A DNA stretch of 58,500 bases from Neocallimastix lanati (nom. inval.) (Eukaryota; Neocallimastigomycota; Neocallimastigomycetes; Neocallimastigales; Neocallimastigaceae). Shown one piece after another: positions 15,861 through 25,673 of the stretch. The translations under genes and the position numbers were made by a program. The stretch lies in the NCBI GenBank assembly GCA_016946835.1, contig JACVTC010000088.1, positions 719,001-777,500 of the forward strand, written 5' to 3'. The notes under the pieces were generated by a model. The model did not search any database, had not been told where the DNA came from, and worked only from the letters and a program-made list of their open reading frames with translations. The number at the start of each line of letters is the position of its first letter. The first letter of the stretch is position 1.

Positions 15861-15872
15861 ATTAATAATTTT

Positions 15873-17125
15873 TTAAGCTTTAGAATATCTGCTCTTATTT
15901 GAACCAAAGAGAGGAGCATAATATATAACAAGACTAAGAATAAACGAAATTAAAACATATTTCTTCAATGGGAGAGGAATAGATTTATTAATAAAAAATC
16001 GAAAGTACAAATTTAACTTGACATTTAAATTACTGTTTAATTTGGATTGTATAGGTCTCAGTGATAAAGATTCATCAAAAGGAATACCAAGATAGGTATA
16101 GTTGTCAGTTTTAGGTAATTTGTTACTACCAATAAAGAAAGATGGATCTTCGTAATTTATCAGTTTAATAAAGTTAATCGGCTTTACAACAAGAGTAGCA
16201 CACTTTTTAATTCTAAAAATCATTTCATTTTTAATAGCCTATTCATGAACTTTATTCAAAATTTTCTTAAGAGCTTGTTTAGATGGAGCAACTAAAACAA
16301 TATCATCTGAAAAAAGTTCACCACAACAATATTGAGAATCTAAATATATACCATACTTATCACAATTATCCAGTATATCATTAATGAACAAATTGAATAA
16401 AATAGGAGATAGAGGGCATCCTTATCTAACACCACGATTAATCGAAAATTCTTCTGAGAGATTACCATAATAAAAAGCACGAACTTTAGAGGATAGATAA
16501 AGATTCCTTAAAAACAGATGACATTTACCTCTAATTCCTAAGTTATATAATTTAGTTAAAATACTAAAGATAGATACTGAATCACAAGCTTTTTTAAGAT
16601 CAAGAAAAGCAAGATAAGTAAAATTTCCTTGAAATTTTCTTCTTTGACATATTTCTCTAATTGAAATATATAAACTTATACATTTTCTTCTATATCCAAA
16701 TTATTCAGGTCTAACAAATTTATGTTTTCTAAAGTATATTTAGCAATTCTATTAGTAACAATCTTTGAAATAATTTTTAAGTCAACAGTAATAAGAGAAA
16801 TACCACGATAATTATTGCAATCTGAAAGATCTCCTTTTTTTGGAATTGATATTATAGAAGCGGAATTCCACTCTTCAGGGAAATCACCATCCCAGATTTT
16901 GTTAAATAATGAAAGTAAACACTTAGCACAATCAGAGTAGTGATTATCGGATAAATCAGATTTACTAAAAAAGGCTTTAAAAAATTCAATCGGAATACCA
17001 TCGGGGCCAGGAGCTTTATTATTTTTCATATCAAGCCCAGTGTTTTGAATTTCTTCCATAGTGATAGGATCATTAATATCCCAAGTAGGCTTATTATCAG
17101 GATTTATTCCAAATAAATTTACCAA
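15873..17125 (-). pseudogene. LINE B reverse transcriptase region (broken)
   Basis: Fingers show NNKAPGPDGIPIEFFKA and NYRGISLI. The palm has a GCPLSP segment and FSDDIVLVAP in the catalytic box (16290-16325), with Ser instead of the usual Ala before the Asp pair. The thumb has NYTYLGIPFDESL (about 16095). Stops (for example at the VR-GCPLSP junction and before the thumb) and at least one frame shift prevent a full product. The segment 17247-17870 upstream is the endonuclease end plus a Lys-rich linker. Confidence 0.85.
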
Positions 17126-17885
17126 GTATTCATTATCCAGACTATGGTGAGTAACATCAGAAGCTAGTTCACTATAATGTTAGCAAATCGATTCAATTGA
17201 TCCGAATGAAAAAATAAAAAGTTACTCTGCTTGTCCCTTAAAGCTCTTAATGAAGTAAATATGAGTACATAGGGTGAGATAGCTTCTTTAATTTTAACCA
17301 AGCACTCCTAGCATTTTTGTTACGAAAATCATTACATACAGATTCCATAGACTGATGAAATTGTTTTGATTTAATAGAAAATTCAATTGACCTGACTTTT
17401 CCACATATATTTTTATATTCACGAAGCAAATTTAAAAAATCATCAAGGTTTTCAAGATTAGAACCTAAAGAAAATTTTTTGATTTTATAAAATGCAACAT
17501 GCTTTTCATGAAAAAGTTTCTTGATATAATATTGGCAGTGGAAAGCTGAGCCTTTAAGATCACAAGGAACTCTATCATGAACTTTATCACCAACTTTATT
17601 AGCCGTTTCTATATATTTATTGACCATTTCATTAGAACTTAATTCTTCATTATCATCAAATTCATTAAGAATAATTGAGAAGTAGTTACATGAGAATATT
17701 TCATTTTGCTTTTCATTACGCATGTACTGGGACCATTTGAATCTTCTAGATTGAGTAGGAGCATGAAAACCTTCTAAGTCATCTTTCTTACAGGAAAGGA
17801 TAAGAGGGAAGTGATCAGAAATATCATTGAATGTACTACAAACAGATACCTTAATAATGTATTCCTTCATTTTACAATTAAATCA

Positions 17886-18430
17886 CAAGAAAGATCATCA
17901 AAAGTTGAATTACTTACTATAGGTTCTGTGTTCGAAACTGTGCTGTTAGTTAATGTGTATTGATGGAATTAACAAGGATTTCTAATCGCACTATTCATTT
18001 GCCATATCGGTACGACGTCGGCGCTCTTGGTAATGAAAGTGTTTTTGCTAAATCTCTCAAAAAGTAACTCAAGAGAGCTACTGATGATTGGTATTGTATT
18101 AGCAAGATATTCTGCAAGCCCCACAATTTACCAACATCAGACCAATATGATTCATTAACATCTTTGAACTTAGTGATATTCTTTTTCTTAGTTTTCTTGT
18201 AGAGCACCAGTGATTTTTTCGACCAAGAATAACGTGGCATAGAAGGGATATGGTTTATGAGATCTTTAATAATACATTTAGAATTTCTCCATTTACAAAA
18301 GCACTTTATTTGAAAAGAAACACAAAAACCAGCAATTGGAAATACTTGAAGATCACGAGATAAAGCATAAACACTAACCGTTGAGTTCCTTTTGATATAA
18401 TTTTTACATTTTTCTTCTTTTCAATGTTAA
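17886..18430 (-). mobile_element. LINE fragment B3 with internal deletion
   Basis: From 18430 to about 18140 it reads as the finger-proximal C-terminal region of a B-like LINE (FCKWRNSKCIIKDL, MPRYSWSKKSLVLY). It then jumps near 18135 to the extension region (VGLAEYLANTIPIISSSLEL) and the motif GAGCGCCGACGTCG. The finger itself is missing. The 17890-17960 part matches copy D (ACAGAAcCTATAGtAAGTAATTC). LINE A abuts it on the 5' side with a poly(A), so A was inserted into or next to it. Confidence 0.65.
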
Positions 18431-18756
18431 TTTTTTTTTTATAGCCGCAATTATTGCGAAATTTAATCTTTACATATTTATTCTTATATAAAATACATAA
18501 ATACTTTTAATTTTAATAAAAAATAAAAAAAACACAGAATTAATAAAATAAATAAATATTATTTGTCCAATTTGAACATAATAATAAATGAAATAGTAAT
18601 ATGAAATAAAAAGTAATAATCAAAAATAAGTGTATAAATAAATTCAGAAAAAAATTTATATGCAACGAACCTCACCTCCTTATGGATCAGGTTTGAATTG
18701 TCTATCTGAAAGAAATTATGGTCTTCTCCTTCAGAGGCATTGACCCTGCTAGCCTG

Positions 18757-19887
18757 TCATACTGAATTTTCAGCGTTAACGTTCTTGTTTAGTTTGCGCT
18801 TATACTTTCGGAATAGTAACCCTTGCCGAGTACTAGCCCGAGGCATAATTTCTGTAAAGAGAGCCGAAGATCGCACCAAGAATGGCGTTTTTGAATAATC
18901 ACCAGAAATAATTTGGTTCTTAAACAAAATATTCCATTCCTTTTTGTAATTTAAATCTATTATATCTGTCCCTTCCACCAAGAAGAAAGTTATACAATCG
19001 GCACCACGTCACATATATATTTATACACTCATTATTCAGAAAATTACTTAAATTACCACGATTTTCACCAACTGAACTATTCATAAATTAGAAGTAACGA
19101 TATTATAATTTTTACTATCACTAATATTAATATTCCTATTTTCACTATCACTATTTCTACTATTATTAACAATATAATTTCTATTGTTAATATTATTAAT
19201 ATTATATACTTCGTTACTACTATCAGAATCAGAACTTTGTTCTAGATTATTCATATCTGTGATAACAGTGTCTACATTATTATTAGATATTGGACAATAT
19301 TTAGAAATAATATAAATTATTTCATAAAGAATTTCAATATCCTTAAAATATTTCATTCGAAATTCACGGAAAAGATAGCATTTATAAAACCAATGTTCCA
19401 ATCAAGGATTACTATTTTTTCTATAACAATAAGGACACCTTTTAGGACAGTCTTCTTCAATCACTTTGGCGGTTTTGGCAACACGAGCATCGAATTTATA
19501 TCCACATCTGGCCCGAAGTACCCATCGGAAGCCAATGCTAAATTCAGAATATTTATAATTAAGCTTAAGATACTCTCTAGTTTTTTCAAAATTATTATTT
19601 TTATAAGCCTTAGTTTTGATTGATTTTCCTGTCATATCTCTATCCCAGCAAAAGTTTAAAATAGCTTTTTTTGATGGAAATTTACTTAATTTGTCAGCTA
19701 AAATTTTACTTTCTTTATCCCATGCATGACGTCTACAACGAGATATATCTCTAAATAAATCAGAGATAATACATTTCGAGTTTTTCCATTTTTTAAAACA
19801 TCTTACTTGAGCAATCGCACATTTCGCCGAAAGAGGAGGAACGTTAAGTTCTTTAGAAACACAATAAAGGGAAGTAAAGCTATTCAC
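18757..19887 (-). pseudogene. LINE A CCHC finger, Asn/Ser-rich region and C-terminal extension
   Basis: PPLSAKCAIAQVRCFKKWKN and RARCGYKFDARVAK lead to the finger CPKRCPYC ... H-x4-C (HWFYKC). An in-frame TGA (19402-19404) sits between the cysteines and the histidine; fragment A2 has a TGA at the same codon. Downstream are a Ser/Asn-rich stretch and the extension (YVTWCRLYNFLLGGRD, then in a shifted frame IIDLNYKKEWNILFKNQIIS and DYSKTPFLV). A frame shift relative to A2 lies near 18985. Confidence 0.75.
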
Positions 19888-20164
19888 TTTAGAAAATCCT
19901 TCAATCCAGTTTAATCCTGAATTAACTAATGTCTGTGTACTTCTCGTTCTATCTTTGTTAGATCCAAGTAGAGGTGCATAATATGAAACTTGTCCAATTA
20001 CTATAGCTTAAAATAACATTATAAGGGATAGGAATATGAGGATTCTTAAGAAATCCTTAAATGGAATAAAGTTCATTTCTAACTTTATTATTCATTCTCT
20101 GTATGATCAGTTTCAATTCTAAATCATTTGAAAACGGTACACCTAAGTAGGAAGGTATAGCAAT

Positions 20165-21153
20165 TCATCTTAGGTAACTCTTGATTTGAAAGATAAAAGA
20201 TAAGATTACTATTATAAAGAAATCACATTTAATGATACCAAATTGCATTTCATTATTTCTAGCCCATTTACTCGCAAACTTTAACAATTTCTTAAGTTGG
20301 GATCTTGTTGGAGCATATAACACAATGTCATCTGCAAAAAGACCTCCACAACAACGTTTATCACCAATAGAGATTCCATATTTATTACAATTATTAAAAA
20401 TATCATTAATAAACAAGTTAAATAAATTTGGTGAGAGGGGACAACCTTGACGAACTCCTTTCTTAATATTAAATGATTCCGATAATTGTCCATCAACTCT
20501 TACACAAGCCTTGGAAGATAAGTTTAAATTTTCAATAAAATTAAAGCACTTACCTCTAATACCTAAGTGATGAATCTTCATTAATACATTATATATGGGC
20601 ACTGAGTCATACGCTTTTTTAAATCCAAAAAAACAAGTTAATTATCCTTATTTTCAAATTTCCTTCTCTTACATATAATTCTTAATGTAGTGTAAAGACA
20701 TACACATTCCTCTCGATTACGAAATCCATATTGTTCAGGTCTTATACAACCTTCATCAATTCCATATTTAGAGATTCTATTAGCTATGATTTTTGCTATA
20801 ATTTTTAATCCATTATTGATAAGAGAGATGCCACGATAGTTATTACAATCTGATGGATCTCCCTTTTTATGAATAGAAACTATTGATGCGTTATTCCATG
20901 ATTTTGGGAAATCACCATTCCAAATACGATTGATTAAGGCTTTGAGACATTTAAAGCCAGATGAAATATTACTATTATTATCACTTGATCCTTCTGAATC
21001 TTCTTTACAAGGAATCAAAGCTTTGAAGAATTCCATTGGAATACCATCAGGATCACAAGCTTTAAAGTTAGGAGTAGAAGAAATTGCTTTGCTAATTTCT
21101 TCATCGCTAATACCTTGGTTAATATCCCATTCTTGTTGCCTTGGTCTTCCCAA
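20165..21153 (-). pseudogene. LINE A reverse transcriptase (stop and frameshift)
   Basis: Contains DPDGIPMEFFKA, CNNYRGISLI, the first catalytic aspartate in FLDLKK-AYDSV, RQGCPLSPNLFNLFINDI, and the FADDIVLYAP box (about 20320-20350). A TAA at about 20638 and a one-base deletion in the A-run of the FLDLKKAYD region break the frame near 20605-20640. The upstream linker continues to 21816. Otherwise the active-site residues are intact, so inactivation may be fairly recent. Confidence 0.88.
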
Positions 21154-21772
21154 ATTCCTTAGTGCATCAGAATCTTGCCAATAATCTTTAGAAAGACTAT
21201 GACCTGAAGAATCCGACCCTAAGAATTTATAATGAGATTGTCAAATTTTTAATTTTTCATCTGAAGAAGAAACAAGTTCATTATTATAATTTTTAATAGG
21301 ATGAGAGACCGTGAAAGATTGATTATTTATTTTTTCATTCTTTTTAACCCATTTCCATGCTTTCCTACTATCCTTTTTAAGAGCTAACGAACATCCAATT
21401 TTAATCCAATATAAATATTCTTTTTTCCTAAATTCGTTACATTTTTTATGAATTGATTCACAAAGTCTGTTATACGAGTCAACTATTTTAGCAAATTCAT
21501 TGGAATCATTTGAAAAAACATAATGCTTAATTTGTTTGCATTTAATATGTTTTACCTTTTGAAGACAATAAATTTTTTGTGACATTCTAAGCATCACTTT
21601 TCTGATTTCTGTTGAAGATGTAATCGATAAATCCTTAGCAATGGAATTAGTAGTGTTAATGATCTTTTCAATAACACAATCCATTGACAGTTCTTCATTT
21701 CCTATTTCTTCACTAAGAATCTCAAATTTATTGTGATGATATATTTCTTTCTTTTGTTCAAGACATTTATAC

Positions 21773-22778
21773 CTATCCCATCTTACAAATTTTTTTGGTA
21801 ATAAAAAATGATTCATCTATGGTAATTTTATTACAATAAACTACAAGAGGTTTATGATCAGATAAAGAAGGATAATCAACAAAATAAGCACTTGATATTT
21901 TATCCAGCATACTTGAATTGACTGATGCATGATCAATATCTGATGAATATCTACCTCTTGTCCATGAAATAGGTGAACCATTAATCGGAAGAATAAACCA
22001 GTTATCAAGGTTACTATTGGATAATTTGTCTTGTAAATCAGAGGTACTCATGTTAAAGTCTCCAAGAAGAATAGATGGATGATTAGTGTGATTCTGAAAC
22101 CATGTGAAAACTTCTGAAAATGCATATCGGACTTGTAATGAGTGTTTCTTAGTGGGAATATAGACATTACCAACGGAACACTTAGAGTGATTCCAGAGAC
22201 TATATGTTGTTAAAGAAACAAGATAAGTATAGGAATTATCTTTAAGTACTGCTTGACAAGAGACCTGATAACCAAGATATAAACCTCTGCAACCTGGAGT
22301 AGTAGGATCCGTTCTTTTCAAGAAATGTTTATAGTTGGGAAGTGTTACTTTATATAGATTTCTAGCCTCATTGGTACCATTACCTGTTTCCTGAAAACAC
22401 TGAAATAATGGTTTAAATATTGTGTTGAAGTACTCAATACTATCTCTTTTCACAAAATTCCATCCGTTGATATTCCAACTAAGACAAAAAAAAAACTTTC
22501 CTGTGTTGGAATGAGAAAATGAATTTTGAGAATTAAGATTAGGAATATTGGGAGCAATTAGTTCATGATTGCCATTAATAATATTTACTAAATTTGTTGA
22601 ACTGAGGTTTACTGTGTTAATACCATTGGATGTGTTATTAGATATTAAATTATGTTTTAAATGCCGAAATGAAACATTATGATTCCATTTGGAACATCTA
22701 CGATATGAAATTTTAACTCCTGATAGTGCTTTTTTAAATACTTTTTTAAATTTTTCGTGGTTGAAATTCGGAGAGTAT
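21773..22778 (-). pseudogene. LINE A ORF continuation and APE-type endonuclease
   Basis: A polar linker (to about 22490) precedes an endonuclease/exonuclease/phosphatase domain with the expected residues. These are SWNING (Asn), CFQETG (Glu), LLGDFNMS (Asp-Asn), SSDIDHA and the final LSDHKPLVV (Asp-His). The catalytic set looks complete. The homopolymer at 22484-22492 may carry a frame shift just ahead of SWNING. This enzyme nicks the target for target-primed reverse transcription. Confidence 0.85.
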
Positions 22779-22791
22779 ACTTTTATCCTGA

Positions 22792-23150
22792 TTTTTTTTT
22801 TTTTTTAACAGCAGCAAACTTGTTTCATCTTTATTAATTAAATATTTGAAAAAAATACATGTAATAAAATGAAAAAAAAAAAGATAAAAAAAACACAAAA
22901 TAAAATAAAATAATAGTATAATATATTCTAGTTTCATTTAATTAATATCTGTAAGACTTCACAAGGGCATTACTATACTGTAGTATAATAATTAATTTTG
23001 ACTTCGCAATTTTAATCATAATTTTTAGATACGAAATTATGATCTCCATTGGTTGCCCTAGCCCTGCTGGCCTGTACCAAGAATGGAGTGTCAGAATAAG
23101 CACCTGATTTCATCTGGCACTTAAATAGATCCTTCCATTCCCTTGTACTG
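22792..23150 (-). mobile_element. Retro-insertion G (LINE-A-like 3' end) inside LINE A
   Basis: About 360 bp. It starts in the C-terminal extension of an A-like LINE (EWKDLFKCQMKSGAYSDTPF) and runs through a 3' UTR ending GTTTGCTGCTGTT plus poly(A). It is flanked by ACTTTTATCCTGA at 22779-22791 and at 23151-23163, a 13-bp direct repeat. It is therefore a 5'-truncated target-primed insertion with its duplication intact. Its tail differs from both A and B, so it marks a third related subfamily. Confidence 0.8.
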
Positions 23151-23164
23151 ACTTTTATCCTGAA

Positions 23165-24052
23165 TTTTTTTTTTTTTTTATAGACAGGGAAGAGAATACA
23201 CTTCCAAAACTTTATTAAATTTTATTTTAAAAAATGCATGTAGGTGAAAAGTACATTTGAAATTAAAAATAAAAAATTAAAAAATAAAAAAAAAGCTCGA
23301 AAATACTATGTATTTCGGCAAGTTGTACTATGCCGGAATTTTTCCCTTCCTAACAAATAAAAAAGAAATAAAACCTAGAAGTAACATCTTTAAAATAGAT
23401 AGTGTGGTGTCCACTAAACTCTCCCCGGATTCATCATTTATTGAACTACTAGGGCAAGATTCATCCTTCGTAGAAATAGATGGCGATCCTGTATTAATCA
23501 GTACGACGTCGACGCTCTTGGATAAGTTTGGTATTTTGCAATACCTATCAAATAATAGCTCAAACGAACTACTAATGATAGGTATTGCACTTGTTAAGAA
23601 TTCCGCCAAGCCCACAATTTTTGGAACAGGTGACTCAGATGAACCTTTGAAAAGTAGTTCATTTAATTGTCTCTGTTCCCCACTATCGAAATGTAGCTCA
23701 TTTAAAACTAAAGTCCCACCAAGAAGGAACAAGTATATATAATGATTGATATAATCTTCAAAATTAGAAATAGAGTCATAGGAAGAGAGAGGATTAAACG
23801 CTCTAATCTTCCTAAGGAATAAAACATAGAGATCATCGATGAAATTTAAAGAATTCCATCTAAAAGATGCAAGAGCATCGTATTTAAAAATCCAATGTTC
23901 AAAAGATTGTAGATATTACTAATAGTACATTTTTGATTCCAGAAAGAAGTAATATTTACTGAAATGATATATTTGTATAAAAACGGTTCTTGGAAGAAAG
24001 AGCACGAAGAATGAATAAAGAGTCCTCTCATACCAGGGATTAGCTCAAAGGA
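23165..24052 (-). mobile_element. Retro-insertion C (LINE-B-family 3' end) inside LINE A
   Basis: About 888 bp, 5'-truncated, ending with the B-family tail AAGTGTATTCTCTTCC and 15 A (23165-23179). Flanked by ACTTTTATCCTGAA at 23151-23164 and 24053-24066, a perfect 14-bp duplication. It encodes the finger end (FEHWIFKYDALASF) and the C-terminal extension in one clean open frame (23328-23732: FLLGGTLVLNELHFDSGEQR, VGLAEFLTSAIPIISSSFEL). It is the best-preserved copy of the extension in the window. Confidence 0.85.
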
Positions 24053-24066
24053 ACTTTTATCCTGAA

Positions 24067-24306
24067 GAAGCTATCATTGAATTTAGTAATTCTTTTTACT
24101 GACAAAATATTATTATTGAATTTTTTGTATTTAGAAAGAATAAATTCCTTCATTTTAGCATTAGTCCATGAGTGTATACCACGGATAAAAATTAACCCTG
24201 TGTTGTCAATAGATATTCCATAGTAGCGAGAAATTCTTGGGTGTAACTTACACTCACACATACATGCACAAATAAAAAAAATGTCATTTATAATAAAAAT
24301 AAACAA
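24067..24306 (-). pseudogene. LINE A ORF1-like segment, RRM-like fold suspected
   Basis: Reads ISIDNTGLIFIRGIHSWTNA ... ILSVKRITKFNDSFFRIKV and is cut there by insertion C. The reading resumes at 22778 as YSPNFNHEKFKKVFKKALSG. The pattern (beta-strand FIRGI, helix, SVKRI, SFFRIKV, then EKFKKVF) resembles the RNA-binding gag/ORF1 domains found ahead of the endonuclease in many LINEs. The family match is by pattern only. Confidence 0.5.
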
Positions 24307-25673
24307 AATTGTAAAACACTTCTTTAAGGTTTTAAAAAAAAATATTTTATTTAATAAAAATAAAAAAATTTTTAAAACACATTTAATTTACTTTTTAAAA
24401 TGATTTTTTATTTTGTTTTATTTTATTTTTTTTTTTTTTATTTTTTATTTTTATTAATTTTTTTATTTAATAAAAATTTTATTTGCATTATTTAAATATA
24501 CAAAATTGATATTACTTTAATTTATTTTTTTATTATTATAATTTTTTTTTTAAAAAATATCACCCTCTAATAAATGATATCTCTTATTTAATAAAAATTA
24601 ATTATTTATATTCTAATTAATTCTTATTATTTTGTAATTTCTTTATTTTAATGATATAAAAATATATATAATTTGGAATATAATTTTTAATTTTGTTATA
24701 TTAATTTTTTTTGTTTTGTTTTGCTTTTGTTCATTTATTTTTAATTATTCATTCTCCCTTTTGTTTTTTATTTTATTTTTTTTTAATTACTATTATTTTT
24801 GTTTTTGTTTTTGTTTTTGTTTTTTTGTTGCTTTTTTTTTAATTAATATTTATTATTATTATTTCAATTTTTTTTTTGGTTATTTTGTTTTGGATAAATA
24901 AAATATTAACACTATTTTTTATTTTAATTGCTTTTTTAAAAATTAAATATTTTTATATAAATATTACTATATATAATATATATTTATAATAATATAAAAT
25001 TATTGGATATATATTTTCTTGTAAAAAAATTCTTTTTTCTCCATTTTTTTTTTACAAATAAAAAAAAAATAATCTTTTTACTTTTCAATTCACTACATTT
25101 TAAATATACATAAATTTATAAAATATTTTTGATATATTTTATTAGTATGTATATATTTATATATATTTTTTTAAATAAATTAATTTATACTTCTTTTTTC
25201 GTACTGAATTTATATATTATTTTGGAATAAAATATACTTATGATTTTAATTTATATTTATAAAACTCTAAAGAAAAATATTTATTAATAAATAAATAAAT
25301 ATTTAAACCAAATATATTTTTATTATTCAATTTAAATACTTTCTTTTTCTTTATCTTTTTCTTTCTTTTACAACTTCATTACTTTATTCCCTTTTTTTTC
25401 TTTCTCCTTTAATTGCTGGAAGTTAATATTATTATAATGATTAAATATGCTTATTATATGATGATGAATTAATTATTTATATAGATAACGTTAAGTATAA
25501 CATAAAAATAAATTAATTTTTTTTTGATTCAAATAAGAAAAAAATATTTTAATATGGAATAGTAATAAAAATTATTTTCTTTTTTTTTTTTTTTGCTATT
25601 AATCTATTAAAAAAATAAAATATTTTTTATTATTATAATTATTTTACTATTCCTCTAATTTTTTTCTTTTAAT
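24307..25673. other. Intergenic AT-rich region between LINE A and glycogen synthase
   Basis: T-rich sequence with short TTTTTG and TTTTTA runs (about 24,700-24,870). It includes the 3' flank of the glycogen synthase gene. No gene or RNA was seen. Confidence 0.55.

Larger units (their letters stand above)
14717..17885 (-). mobile_element. LINE B, 5'-truncated non-LTR retrotransposon with 3' poly(A)
   Basis: On the minus strand it runs from the tail end of an APE-type endonuclease (ISDHFPLILS, about 17800) through a linker, reverse transcriptase, thumb, CCHC finger and C-terminal extension. Its 3' UTR ends with the family tail AAGTGTATTCTCTTC followed by poly(A) at 14717. Reading frames are interrupted by several stops and shifts, so it is dead. 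The 5' end near 17885 is approximate; beyond it lies the 3' region of a third copy. Families A and B are clearly distinct in their RT sequence. Confidence 0.82.
18431..24306 (-). mobile_element. LINE A, near full-length APE-type non-LTR retrotransposon, carrying two nested insertions
   Basis: Minus-strand order: RRM-like ORF1-type segment (24067-24306), continuation after the insertions (from 22778), endonuclease, linker, reverse transcriptase, CCHC finger, Asn/Ser-rich region, C-terminal extension and 3' UTR. It ends GCAATAATTGCGGCTAT followed by poly(A) at 18431-18441. The coding frame is interrupted by two later retro-insertions (22792-23150 and 23165-24052), plus several stops and shifts. 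The same 3' UTR and tail recur in copy F at 36550-36948. The 5' end near 24260-24306 is uncertain because the upstream DNA is AT-rich filler. Confidence 0.82.

Noticed and set aside
23308-23742. 144-codon plus-strand frame
   Set aside because: It lies exactly antisense to the LINE C-terminal extension in copy C, which has matching frames in copies B and D; the plus-strand protein has no conserved counterpart.
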